Of a DNA stretch of 64,000 nucleotides, positions 26,212 through 34,726 are shown in pieces. The notes under the pieces are model-generated. The model made no database searches and had not been told where the DNA came from. It saw nothing but the letters and a program-made list of their open reading frames with translations. The stretch is taken from NCBI RefSeq assembly GCF_000467125.1, contig NZ_BATJ01000011.1:1-64000 (forward strand), in the 5' to 3' direction. The position numbers and the translations under genes are program-made. Source of the DNA: Vibrio proteolyticus NBRC 13287 (GTDB lineage: Bacteria; Pseudomonadota; Gammaproteobacteria; Enterobacterales; Vibrionaceae). Each line of letters starts with the position of its first letter. Positions within the stretch are counted from its first letter, which is position 1.

Positions 26212-26820
26212 CTAAAGGCTTGACTCGTAATACTTAACCATTTCGTCTTGGCTAATCGCGTTACTTTCTAAGCTTTGTTGATCTTTAAAGATTTGCGCCA
26301 AAGAAGGAAGTATTGAGCGATTTACTTTATAGTCATCAGACCAGAGCTTTCCTCTCATCACTGCTTTAGCACAGTGAAAATACATACTTTCTATCACTAT
26401 TTTGATAACAACCTTGGGAGACTTACTTCCATCAGGACAAACGGATAACAAGTTGGAGTCAGTATGAATACTCGCTGTTCCTTTGATACGAACTACTTCA
26501 TCAATACCATTGACCATCAATAACAGCCCTACTTTTGGGTTACTGATAATATTTTTAAGGCCATCAATTCGATTATTCCCCGAGCTATCGGGAAGCAATA
26601 CTGTTGATTCATCTAAAACTTTAATGAAGCCAGGCTCTCCTCCCTTTGGGGAGAGATCAACATAGCCTTGTGAATCAGTGGTGCTTAGAACCGCGAAATG
26701 GCAATTATTTATTAGCGTAATCGCATGAGTATCCAGAGCAGGTAGAACTTTATTTTTAGCTCTCGCACTTGGCTCTGCGTAAATTCCTTTTAATTGCTCT
26801 ATCGTTTTAATTTCACTCAT
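26212..26820 (-). CDS. cassette gene: pyridoxamine-5'-phosphate-oxidase-like FMN protein
   Basis: 202-residue cytoplasmic protein of the split-barrel flavin family (MSMEG_1061-like). ITLINNCHFAVLSTTDSQG begins the barrel, YVDLSPKGGEPGFI and LLPDSSGNNRIDGLKNI give the FMN-binding segments, and GLLLMVNGIDEVVRIKGTA the central strands. Such proteins act as flavin oxidoreductases or general-stress detoxifiers. ATG at 26820 has AAGGA upstream. A family member as a mobile cassette suggests a portable redox or detoxification trait. Confidence 0.75.
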   Translation of the reverse strand: MSEIKTIEQLKGIYAEPSARAKNKVLPALDTHAITLINNCHFAVLSTTDSQGYVDLSPKGGEPGFIKVLDESTVLLPDSSGNNRIDGLKNIISNPKVGLLLMVNGIDEVVRIKGTASIHTDSNLLSVCPDGSKSPKVVIKIVIESMYFHCAKAVMRGKLWSDDYKVNRSILPSLAQIFKDQQSLESNAISQDEMVKYYESSL

Positions 26821-26844
26821 TCTATTTTGTTCCTTCATAAGGGT

Positions 26845-26970
26845 ATATCACCCAATTAAGGGGTGAACAACGCCACCACTAAACCTGATGCATTGTAACG
26901 TAATCACTAGATTTGAAGTAGATGCAAAAATGCCAAGCGTTGAGAATCCCTCTTAAATTGTTTGTCAGAA
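26845..26970 (-). repeat. attC site with both core boxes mutated
   Basis: 126 bp in the same frame as the other sites, but the 3' core is GTGATAT (not GTTRRRY) and the 5' core is TTCTGAC (not RYYYAAC). The altered bases are those that would pair with each other in the folded site. Inner arms are well kept. Confidence 0.75.
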
Positions 26971-27546
26971 TTACAGTTCCCACCCAGACTTATATGTTCT
27001 AGTACTCAACAAGCTACAGAGCTCGTCCATCACTTTCATAGATTTTTCAAGCCTCGGTTTCCTTTCTTCCGAAAGGGCATCATTGACCCAATGACGATTA
27101 TGAACATACAAGTTGTAAGGGTTAATGATGCATTTGAAATCAATGCTTAATGACGTCGACAGCGTAGAATCAGCCATGTAACTATGAGGCAGACCCGCTG
27201 AAGTTACAAACGTCACCACTTTATCGAAGAGCGCGCCAGTTAAGCTGCCATCAGGAGGTGTAGACCCAACATATTCAATGTATTTTTTTAACTCAGAACA
27301 ACATCCCCAATTGTAAATTGGGCTGCATAAAACAAGACCACTAGCTTCAGACGTCAATTTATGTAACGTCTTATATTGTTCCGTCTGATATATTTTGTCG
27401 TTGTCAAAATTCGGTGTATTAAGTTCAGCCAAATCAACAAATTTAACTTTTCTATCCAACGATTGTAGCTCGTCAATACAGAGCTTAGCGATTTGACGGC
27501 TTCGACTCTTTGGGTCCAAGCTCGAACTTACTACCAAAATGTACAT
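26971..27546 (-). CDS. cassette gene: NADPH-dependent FMN reductase, flavodoxin-like
   Basis: 191-residue cytoplasmic flavoprotein: MYILVVSSSLDPKSRSRQIA is the phosphate-binding loop, GLVLCSPIYNWGCCSELKKYIEYV the flavin segment, and FDKVVTFVTSAGLPHSYMA the third. It fits the NAD(P)H-dependent oxidoreductase family. It likely reduces flavins, quinones or nitro/azo compounds. AGGAG lies 6 bases before ATG. With its neighbour at 26.2-26.8 kb, two flavin enzymes are adjacent cassettes. Confidence 0.8.
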   Translation of the reverse strand: MYILVVSSSLDPKSRSRQIAKLCIDELQSLDRKVKFVDLAELNTPNFDNDKIYQTEQYKTLHKLTSEASGLVLCSPIYNWGCCSELKKYIEYVGSTPPDGSLTGALFDKVVTFVTSAGLPHSYMADSTLSTSLSIDFKCIINPYNLYVHNRHWVNDALSEERKPRLEKSMKVMDELCSLLSTRTYKSGWEL

Positions 27547-27562
27547 GTTATCTCCTGCCGAA

Positions 27563-27687
27563 TACTAACGCCCTGTTAAGGGGTGAGGCACGCGATACGA
27601 AAGCCTCTGCACTACTCCGTAAACACAAAACTCTCTGCAAACCAAAAGTGCCATGCGTGCCGAATCTGCTTGAACAGTTTGTTATGT
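27563..27687 (-). repeat. attC recombination site
   Basis: 125 bp, ACATAAC AAACTGTTCAAGC at the 5' end and CCCCTTAACAGGGCGTTAGTA at the 3' end (minus strand). Confidence 0.88.
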
Positions 27688-27942
27688 GCGTAACCTTTGT
27701 GGCGTGAGGAATTGTTTATAGCACTCATTGCACAACCAGGTGCTGCCACCATAGTAATAACCAAACCCAGACTCTTCATCAACTGTATGGAAGATTGTCC
27801 AAAAACATATTAAACAATGATCATGCTCATCTTGTTTAGAGTATTTTTTAAACACCCAATTCTGTTGTTTCGCCCAATCGATATTATCTTGAATATCTTC
27901 AAGCTTCCATTTACGTCCATGAATTAAGACTTTTTGAGTCAC
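27682..27942 (-). CDS. cassette gene: small zinc-ribbon protein
   Basis: 86 residues, soluble. Two CxxC pairs, HDHCLICFW near residue 43 and WLCNECYKQF near 70, make a likely four-cysteine zinc site; the N-terminus is basic and helical (IDWAKQQNWVFKK). Family not recognised; HNH-like or ribbon-type nucleic acid binding is possible. The start is GTG with GGGGGG 4-6 bases upstream. The stop lies in the attC core. Confidence 0.65.
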   Translation of the reverse strand: MTQKVLIHGRKWKLEDIQDNIDWAKQQNWVFKKYSKQDEHDHCLICFWTIFHTVDEESGFGYYYGGSTWLCNECYKQFLTPQRLRT

Positions 27943-27957
27943 ATATACCCCCCAAGC

Positions 27958-28080
27958 ACATAACGCTTAATTAGCAAGCTAAAAGCCATCTTTAATCCTC
28001 CTATAGTGCAGCCTTTCTTAGACAGGTTCAATTGACGAACAATAGGTGACTGGAAACAATAGAACATTAGGTTGTTAAGT
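27958..28080 (-). repeat. attC-like site of a different subtype
   Basis: 123 bp. On the minus strand ACTTAAC fits RYYYAAC and GTTATGT closes it, with arms AACCTAAT and ATTAAGC partly pairing. The inner sequence does not match the other repeats, so it is a divergent attC. A short ORF across it (27939-28133) is not believed. Confidence 0.6.
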
Positions 28081-28141
28081 ACCGCATAATTTTCATTATT
28101 CTGGTTCCCGGACTTCTTAGGAGCTGATTTCATATTACAAA

Positions 28142-28381
28142 TTAAGTCAGATTAAGCTGTAATTGATCTAGGTGAGAGCCTTGACAGGAAGAGCAGGAAA
28201 GCTCCTCTTTGAGAGTAAAGATTACGTAGGTCGTTTCTGCTTCAACTTTAAAACGCGTAAGGCACTTCTCTTCCAAACAATCACAATAAAGCACCTGAAG
28301 TTTTATATTTTCACGCTTACTTGTTCTTATTGTTGTGTTCCGGCCTCCACACTCAGGGCAGGTGGGTTTGTAAACTTTCAT
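28142..28381 (-). CDS. Ogr/Delta-like phage zinc-finger activator
   Basis: 79 residues with the Ogr/Delta pattern: CPECGGRNTTIRTSKR at the start, then LYCDCLEEKCLTRFKVEAET. P2-type phage Ogr proteins bind zinc through four Cys residues and activate late promoters. A second Cys pair near the end (CSSCQGS) is extra. AAGGG lies before ATG. No other phage gene is present. It lies 61 bp upstream of the attC-like site at 27958-28080, so it may be a phage relic caught beside, or packaged as, a cassette. Confidence 0.75.
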   Translation of the reverse strand: MKVYKPTCPECGGRNTTIRTSKRENIKLQVLYCDCLEEKCLTRFKVEAETTYVIFTLKEELSCSSCQGSHLDQLQLNLT

Positions 28382-28409
28382 AGGTCGCCCTTAAAGGATA
28401 AGCAATGAA

Positions 28410-28435
28410 AAGCCCGCAAAGTATGCGGGCTTGGT
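28410..28435 (-). terminator. terminator after the pirin gene
   Basis: AAGCCCGCA-aagta-TGCGGGCTT, with a short T-run on the minus strand, between the pirin and Ogr-like genes. Confidence 0.65.
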
Positions 28436-28531
28436 TATGTGGTCAATTTGCGGCGATATCGAAATAAATTTCAAATAAAAACAATAGGTTAGTTTGTTTA
28501 AAAAACTCTCGTTGGAGCCTTGATAGGTAGG

Positions 28532-29227
28532 TTAAGGGAGATCAAAAATCAGCGCTTTGACGGTCTCGTTGGTCGGGTTAGCGAACGTTACCTCATTAAC
28601 GGCCTCAATTTTGGCGCCGTCACCGCTATGCAAAGCAGTGCTGTTAGCTTGCATCACGCCGTCCACTTGGTGAACATATGTGTTGCGTTCCGATATGGTT
28701 TCAAAGACAAACGTTGCGCCCGGCGTCAAGATAAGCTGATACAAGCTGGCGTCTTGTTTGATTTGCAACGTACCATCTGCTCCATCTGGTGTGGCGATGG
28801 CGGTTAATCCAGGTTGCTGGCCAAAATCTTTTTGCTGATAACCCGGTGGATTACCAAAGCTGTCTGGTTGAATCCAGATTTGCAAAAAGCGCAGGGTACC
28901 GCTGTCTGAGCCGTTGAATTCGCTATGAAGAATACCTCGACCTGCAGACATCAACTGGAATTCACCCGTGGGAAGTGACTGAATGTTACCTTCACTGTCC
29001 TTGTGCTTAATAACGCCGTCAAGCACGTAGCTGATGATTTCCATATCTCGGTGCCCGTGAGTATCGAACCCCGCGCCGGGCTGCACGATATCGTCATTGA
29101 TGACGCGCAGCGCAGAGAAACCCATGTGCTGTGGATCGTAATAATTGCCAAAAGAAAACGTGTGTCGGCTATCGAGCCAACCAAAGTTAGCCCGGCCACG
29201 ATCGTTTGCATGTCGTACAGTAATCAT
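28532..29227 (-). CDS. pirin-family protein (YhhW-like)
   Basis: 231-residue bicupin. The N-terminal cupin carries the metal ligands in GFDTHGHRDMEIISYVLDG and GRGILHSEFN; the N-terminal RGRANFGWLDSRHTFSFGNYYDP is the pirin signature. E. coli YhhW has quercetinase activity with a bound metal. Probably an iron-dependent dioxygenase or redox sensor. A DoxX-family gene lies 39 bp upstream on the same strand, a common pair in proteobacteria, so the two are likely one operon. Confidence 0.88.
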   Translation of the reverse strand: MITVRHANDRGRANFGWLDSRHTFSFGNYYDPQHMGFSALRVINDDIVQPGAGFDTHGHRDMEIISYVLDGVIKHKDSEGNIQSLPTGEFQLMSAGRGILHSEFNGSDSGTLRFLQIWIQPDSFGNPPGYQQKDFGQQPGLTAIATPDGADGTLQIKQDASLYQLILTPGATFVFETISERNTYVHQVDGVMQANSTALHSGDGAKIEAVNEVTFANPTNETVKALIFDLP

Positions 29228-29266
29228 ATTTTGCTCTCCAGGGGGGGAACGCTCACAAGCGGCCGG

Positions 29267-29713
29267 TTACACTAGTTTTTGGCTTAGAACGTTATCCAGT
29301 GCCAGTTTACCTGAGCCTGAAATTGCCAGAGAAACGGTGGCGGCAAGCAAGGCCAGACCAAATTCGTAACCGTTGTTAGACATAAATAAGCCGTTGTCGA
29401 TGTGGACAGAGAAAATCGCCACAATCAAAGTAAACGCAGTCACTACGGCGGCTGGACGAGTCAATAAGCCAAGTAGCAGGAACAGACCACCAAAAAATTC
29501 AGCGCTACCCGCCATGAAAGCCATAAGCACACCAGGTTCAAGACCAATGGATGCCATCCACTGTCCGGTGCCTTCCAGGCCATAACCCCCAAACCAGCCA
29601 AACAGTTTTTGTGAACCGTGGGCCATCAGGATGATACCGATTGGCACGCGCAGCGCCAGTGGGCTGTAACCTGCTTGAGACGCGCTGATTTTTTTTAGTA
29701 GTGCTTTCATCAT
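29267..29713 (-). CDS. DoxX-family membrane protein
   Basis: 148 residues with four hydrophobic segments, of the DoxX/DoxD family. LRVPIGIILMAHGSQKLFGWFGGYG near residue 23 and GSAEFFGGLFLLLGLLTRPA are typical. Family members are linked to redox or quinone-related functions, poorly defined. GAGGAAAGA precedes ATG. First gene of the likely doxX-pirin operon. The 750 bp upstream contain no gene I can support. Confidence 0.82.
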   Translation of the reverse strand: MMKALLKKISASQAGYSPLALRVPIGIILMAHGSQKLFGWFGGYGLEGTGQWMASIGLEPGVLMAFMAGSAEFFGGLFLLLGLLTRPAAVVTAFTLIVAIFSVHIDNGLFMSNNGYEFGLALLAATVSLAISGSGKLALDNVLSQKLV

Positions 29714-30464
29714 TCTTTCCTCAATAAATTTGAATGTTTGTTTGATTCAGGGAGCGACCTCCCCTTAATGCTTGATATCAAGTTTAGGTGCATTTCTTCC
29801 GCAAGGTAATGGGACGACATTGACGTACTCGTTCGAAAAATTTGAAGGAGAATAAATCCAGTTTGAGTTGTCGCGCTGAAAGTTCGTCCGAAAAAAGGCG
29901 AGAGGCGGGAGTTTATGCTGTGGCTCAGTGCTTGCTCTGTCATTGGGATGTCAAATTGACGTTGAATGAAAACTATACGATTGACTTTTGATTGCGCTGG
30001 GAATAGCATCCGGTTCGCTCACAGAGCAATTCAATTTAAATTCATTTTTTTGAGGAACAACAGAAGCCTATGGACTCGTCGAGTAGTCGAATAATGAATA
30101 TGGTTTTTTCGAAATGTCGAAAATGCCAATGGGTTTCTGGTTAGTCAGGCAGTTGCCGTTTTTGCATTTGCCTGAAGACCAAACCTGTGGCAGATGCAGA
30201 ATTTCCTTTCTCATCCTTACTTCGAATTTTCCGTGCATACTTCTTTGAAGTTCATTGACTGTCACCAGAGTATCCGCCTACTGGTGATACCAGCGAGCGC
30301 TTTAAAGAACAAACGACAAAACAACGGTATGTTGATGCTGCGCCTTACGTAAGAGTGCCCGTGTTCAGTGGGTATGACGTTCTAACGTTGTCACTGACCC
30401 ATATAATGCTGTTACGTATACGCAACTAGGTTTCTCTGTCCAAAGCAGTACTTGGATGAGAGTT
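29714..30464. other. long gap with no supported gene
   Basis: About 750 bp between the DoxX and CBS genes. Two short open frames on the minus strand (29710-30009 and 30068-30265) lack ribosome sites and family likeness. The direct-repeat-like stretch ACTCGTCGAGTAGTCGAATA at about 30073 is the only odd feature. Promoters for both neighbours must lie here. Confidence 0.5.
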
Positions 30465-30992
30465 ATGAAAATTACACACATTGTACAAAATGACCGCCGT
30501 CCTCTCTTCAGAGCGCACGGCTTTAATCGGATCCAGCCGTACATCAACACAGACTGTTTTTGTGTTGAGGATGAGTTGAAAGTGTATCGGGTCATCAATC
30601 GTCTTCGCTTGATCGCGCATGCCAATCTGGTGATTGAATCAATCGTCGTTATTTCCGACAGCGGAGAGTACCTCGGTCTGATCCCTTTGCAGAGTCTAGC
30701 TGTGGCTGATCCTATGTTGCCGATTCGGGCACTGATAGAGGGGGCAAATCACTACGTATATGCGACCGAGGCATCATCACGTGCGGCGAACGTGTTGCGC
30801 CAGTGTCCCTGGCCTTTGTTGCCAGTTCTGGATGAAGAGCGACGGGTGTTGGGCGTACTGGAACGGCAAGTGGCTTTGAAGTGGCTACATCAGAGCAAAT
30901 CGCGTTCGTTTTCCGGCTGGTTGAACGCGGTCAGCGATCGCTGCTTGAATCGTTTGCGTAGTCGGAAATACCATCGCAGTGAAGGTATGTAA
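30465..30992 (+). CDS. small CBS-domain-like protein
   Basis: 175 residues, soluble. Two tandem CBS-like units resemble the cytoplasmic regulatory part of MgtE Mg2+ transporters: VVISDSGEYLGLIPLQSLAVADP (about 62-84) and LLPVLDEERRVLGVLERQVAL (about 122-142). No membrane domain follows, so it is a free-standing regulator or sensor of adenine nucleotides. The tail is basic (SRSFSGWLNAV, LRSRKYHR). ATG at 30465 follows GGATGAG. Isolated between the DoxX and kinase genes. Confidence 0.65.
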   Translation: MKITHIVQNDRRPLFRAHGFNRIQPYINTDCFCVEDELKVYRVINRLRLIAHANLVIESIVVISDSGEYLGLIPLQSLAVADPMLPIRALIEGANHYVYATEASSRAANVLRQCPWPLLPVLDEERRVLGVLERQVALKWLHQSKSRSFSGWLNAVSDRCLNRLRSRKYHRSEGM

Positions 30993-31042
30993 ATATCGGT
31001 AAGTGAGCGTGGTCTTTCGTACTTATCGATATAATTGTCGCT

Positions 31043-33430
31043 TTAGTCGGGCGTTTGTCGAGCGGTGTTCCATCGCTCGAGTTGTTGCCGATAATTTTCC
31101 AGCCAGGAGAGCAGTTGTTCGATGGACCAGTGCTCTCCGGCCATCAGGCTTTCTTCAAGTTTTCTTGCAGGTTCCGCAAGCTTATCGAGCCCGACCGTCA
31201 GGGCGCCGCCTTTTAAGCGGTGAACGAAGTGTCTGATATCGATCCATTCACTTTTTTCTATCGCACGGCGAAGTTTTGCCAGATCGTCTTGGCAGGTGTT
31301 CCAATATAACTCTTCTAGCGAATGATAGTTTTTAACCTCTGCCAACTGACTGGAGTTTGGTTCTGGTTCCTCTAACCATAAATCAAGGATGGTTTGTAAG
31401 TCATCTAACGTGACTGGTTTGGTCAGAACACCGTCCATACCAGATTCGATGCATTTTAGTTTGTGTTGTTCACTAGTGGCGGCTGATATAGCAATGACTG
31501 GAGTTTGTGTTAACCCTTGTTCTCGCTCAAAATGACGTATGTGTTCTGTAACTTGGTAGCCATCCATACCGGGTAAATTGCAGTCCATGAGAATTAAATC
31601 AAAATGTTGATTTGCTTTGAGCTGTGTTAGGGCTGCATGTCCATCTTGCGCAAACGAGCATAGTTGGCCCAGTTCACGCAACTGCTCTTCAATAAGCTGT
31701 CGGTTGACAGCCAGGTCTTCAACAACCAGGATTTTTGTTGGCGATTCATTAAAACGTGGAGTGATTGTATTGAGGACGGTTTGGGAAGAGCTCGCTTGTT
31801 CTTTTGTGTCTAACTTGACAGGTAACGCGATTGATATGGTAGTGCCGACACCCAGCTGACTATTTAGGTTAATAGAGCCATCCATCAGCGTGACCAATTC
31901 CCTGCAAATATTGAGTCCTAAACCTGTACCACCATATTTATTGGCGACAGAATAATCGGCTTGCTGGTACGCATCGAAGATACGTTCTTGTTTCTCTGAT
32001 GCGATACCGATACCTGAGTCTTTGATGGAGATCGCCAATGTGGCCTTGTTATTTTCGGCAGAAATATTCGACAACTGGATCTTGAGTACAATGCTGCCTT
32101 GTTCAGTGAATTTGACTGCGTTAGAGAGAAGGTTAGTGAGGATTTGTCTAAGACGGAGTGGATCGACATGTACTCGGACATCAGCTAAATCCTGAGTGAA
32201 GAGCTGAAGTCGGACTCCTTTTTTATCGGCAGCCAGGCGGTGAACGTCCGAGACACTGGTTGCCAGTTCATTAATGTCCGTTGGCTCCGGTGACAACTGT
32301 AATTTATCTGTTTCTAGCTTCGATACGTCCAACACATCATTCAAAAGTTCTATCAAGTTCGTTGCTGAGGATTTAGCCAGTTGGGTCAACTCTTTTTGTC
32401 GGGTGGATTGTGGTGTTCTAAGGAGTAAATCGACAGTGGCCAATATCGCATTCATTGGAGTCCGTATTTCGTGAGACATCACGGCCAAAAATTGTGATTT
32501 TTCAGCCTCGCTGGCGACCGCTCGAACTTCTGCACGTTTCGCTCTCCAGTACAGCGTAATGATAACCAGCAGTGCGAGCGTGAACACGATGATCTCGGAC
32601 GCGTAATATTTCAATACAGCCTGCCAAGCCGGCCGTCCAATGTGCACCTCCTTAATCCACTTAAGGTAAATCTCCCCATTTTTTAAAGATGTCATGTTTT
32701 CCAGAGACTTATTGATGATTGAGTGTAAGAGAGGATATTTGGGAGAAATGGGCATTTTAACCACAGAATACATGTCGGCAATCGTGCCAGCAATGTTGAG
32801 CGTGCCATAATATTTTCTGTAAATTATTGGTCTGAGAGCAATATCAGCGCCGACAACAGCGAAAACTGCGCCATGAAAAAGAGCTTCCAAAGCTTCTCTA
32901 GGATCGTTGATTAGCATCAGTTCCAGTGTCGGATAATGTTGTCTCAAGTAGGACTCATATCCTCCACCTCCTTTGACCGCCACCTTTTTGCTGGCCAGGG
33001 TATTGATATCAAACAACATCGGAGTATCCGAACGGGTCACTATGATGGCATCTGAAAAAATATAGGGGTGGGAGAGCAGTACTTTGTCACGAATGGATTT
33101 TTTCAGTCTGGGAGAGGCGACGGTAGACATGTGCAACGTGCCCTCCTCAAGTTTCAATAGAGTATCATTCCAGTTTGATGACTGGATTAATTTGAATTTG
33201 AGGCCAGTTTGTTTGGCAATTTCATCAATAAAGTCTCTGGTTAACCCTTTATGTTGTCCTTCCTTTAAGTATTCCACTGGCCAGTATTCATCAATTGAGT
33301 AGGTCACTTCGGGGTTAGCTTTTATCCAGGCTAGCTCTTCTGGTGAATAGCTCGATTGAGCATGCGCGGAAGGAAAAAAACCTACTAAAACCATAGATGC
33401 TAACAAAACAAAATATCGGATGTGATTCAT
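31043..33430 (-). CDS. EvgS/BvgS-type hybrid sensor histidine kinase
   Basis: 795 residues. Signal peptide 1-24; periplasmic SBP_bac_3-type (Venus flytrap) domain about 30-260; one membrane helix about 272-293; HisKA with FLAVMSHEIRTPMNAIL (phospho-His) near 315; HATPase with NLLSNAVKFTE and GGTGLGLNIC; receiver domain about 568-690 with the phospho-Asp in LILMDCNLPGMDG; and a C-terminal Hpt domain with IRHFVHRLKGGAL. This His-Asp-His relay fits EvgS/BvgS. It is divergent from a LuxR-type response regulator gene 215 bp away, its likely partner. The signal is unknown. Confidence 0.9.
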   Translation of the reverse strand: MNHIRYFVLLASMVLVGFFPSAHAQSSYSPEELAWIKANPEVTYSIDEYWPVEYLKEGQHKGLTRDFIDEIAKQTGLKFKLIQSSNWNDTLLKLEEGTLHMSTVASPRLKKSIRDKVLLSHPYIFSDAIIVTRSDTPMLFDINTLASKKVAVKGGGGYESYLRQHYPTLELMLINDPREALEALFHGAVFAVVGADIALRPIIYRKYYGTLNIAGTIADMYSVVKMPISPKYPLLHSIINKSLENMTSLKNGEIYLKWIKEVHIGRPAWQAVLKYYASEIIVFTLALLVIITLYWRAKRAEVRAVASEAEKSQFLAVMSHEIRTPMNAILATVDLLLRTPQSTRQKELTQLAKSSATNLIELLNDVLDVSKLETDKLQLSPEPTDINELATSVSDVHRLAADKKGVRLQLFTQDLADVRVHVDPLRLRQILTNLLSNAVKFTEQGSIVLKIQLSNISAENNKATLAISIKDSGIGIASEKQERIFDAYQQADYSVANKYGGTGLGLNICRELVTLMDGSINLNSQLGVGTTISIALPVKLDTKEQASSSQTVLNTITPRFNESPTKILVVEDLAVNRQLIEEQLRELGQLCSFAQDGHAALTQLKANQHFDLILMDCNLPGMDGYQVTEHIRHFEREQGLTQTPVIAISAATSEQHKLKCIESGMDGVLTKPVTLDDLQTILDLWLEEPEPNSSQLAEVKNYHSLEELYWNTCQDDLAKLRRAIEKSEWIDIRHFVHRLKGGALTVGLDKLAEPARKLEESLMAGEHWSIEQLLSWLENYRQQLERWNTARQTPD

Positions 33431-33645
33431 TGACCCTACCTGGAGATGATCGACGCTTTTCTTAAATGTAATTCATAGAGCGAAGGACGGGTTTGAGAGT
33501 ATTCTCATTTTTATCTGTTGATATTTTGAACATTATCATGGCATTTCAGACCATTCGGTATCAACAATAAGAACATTGGCTATTGTTAATAAGTCAAAGT
33601 TGGTCAGTGATCAAGGTTTCTGCTGCATCCATTTAGGGGAATACT

Positions 33646-34332
33646 GTGTCTTTTAATGAAATTAAAATCATGCTGTTGGATGATCATGCTGTCGTTCGAG
33701 AAGGCGTGTCAGCACGCTTAGAAAACGAAGCCGATATGAAGTTAATTGGGAGTTTCTGCGATAGTAAAAGTCTCCTCATGGCACTCCGTCGGGAGCCGAT
33801 AGATGTTTTGTTATTGGATTATGAGTTGCAGCCGGGCGACAGTGACGGCTTTAATTTAATTCGTGCCATTAACGTGCGATTTCCTCAGATCGCCATTCTT
33901 ATGATGTCAGCCCATTTTGATACAGCAACGGTAGGGTTGGCTCTGAGGGGGGGCGCCCGCGGTTTTATCGGAAAACAGCAGGCGTTACAAGAAGTGATTA
34001 AAGCTATCAGAGTGGTGGCAGGAGGGCGTATTTATCTGGAGCAGCAAATGGCAGTCGAATTGGCATCTGTTCGTGCAGAAGTGGTTCCAGTGTCGCGCGA
34101 TACTCATGACAAAAATAAAATTGAAGACCTCATCGCCATCGCGAAATTATCACCAAAAGAATCTGAAGTTATCCGGTGTTTTATGTCGGGTATGTCGGTG
34201 ACGGATATCGCGACTAAGTTTAGCCGAAGCGTTAAAACCATAAGTCGTCAAAAGCAGAGTGCTATTCAGAAGCTGGGTTTAAAAAGCGATCAGGAGCTTT
34301 TCAAGATTAAATATCAGATTGATTCGGAATAG
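33646..34332 (+). CDS. LuxR/FixJ-type response regulator (EvgA/BvgA-like)
   Basis: 228 residues. Receiver domain 1-125 with the acidic pair in MLLDDHAVVREG and the phospho-Asp in VLLLDYELQPGDSDG, and a C-terminal LuxR helix-turn-helix (about 165-225) with LSPKESEVIRCFMSGMSVTD and SRSVKTISRQKQSA. The start is GTG (33646), supported by AGGGGA 6 bases upstream. The divergent hybrid kinase with an Hpt domain is the obvious partner. Its targets may include the OmpA/RCC1 operon that follows. Confidence 0.9.
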   Translation: MSFNEIKIMLLDDHAVVREGVSARLENEADMKLIGSFCDSKSLLMALRREPIDVLLLDYELQPGDSDGFNLIRAINVRFPQIAILMMSAHFDTATVGLALRGGARGFIGKQQALQEVIKAIRVVAGGRIYLEQQMAVELASVRAEVVPVSRDTHDKNKIEDLIAIAKLSPKESEVIRCFMSGMSVTDIATKFSRSVKTISRQKQSAIQKLGLKSDQELFKIKYQIDSE

Positions 34333-34553
34333 ACATCATGTACTAACTAATATTTCATTGTCTTTCGTGTTTTCGAGGCCGCTAACACCATGATTAAATA
34401 GAAAATTCACATTGCTAATAACATGGTGATTTTTAATAAAGTTAACAGATTTATAAACAATATTGAGGTGTGAGATTTGTCCTATCTTGGGTTTTTCACT
34501 ATGCCTTGTATGATACCTTTGTATTTTTTATGCTTTCAATTTTTTCTCCCCTA

Positions 34554-34603
34554 TAGCCAGTGACATAAGATCATTCTTAGTTATTGCTGGGGCTTTTTTT
34601 TTG
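34554..34603 (+). terminator. hairpin with T-run after the response regulator gene
   Basis: Stem TAAGA-tcat-TCTTA extended by CAG/CTG and AGCC/GGGCT pairs, then nine T residues. The 394-bp gap around it (34333-34726) is AT-rich with no gene. Confidence 0.6.
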
Positions 34604-34726
34604 AGAATAGTCTCATTCGAATCACACCGGAACATTTGTAGACTCCTTGTTGTTAACCATGATGCGTTATTTAAATAACGGAATGTGGTGTCACTAACAA
34701 TAGTTATTCCATCTGGAGCATGACAA

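Noticed and set aside
23600..28080. CRISPR array
   Set aside because: The repeats are 113-126 bp and alternate with coding genes of varied length, unlike short repeats with short spacers.
27939..28133. 64-codon frame on the minus strand
   Set aside because: It lies over the divergent attC-like site, overlaps the zinc-ribbon gene and shows no family likeness.
29710..30009. 99-codon frame on the minus strand
   Set aside because: It overlaps the DoxX start, lacks a ribosome site and has no recognisable sequence.
30068..30265. 65-codon frame with a CxxxxC stretch
   Set aside because: GTG start without a ribosome site and biased composition; it might be real but cannot be supported.
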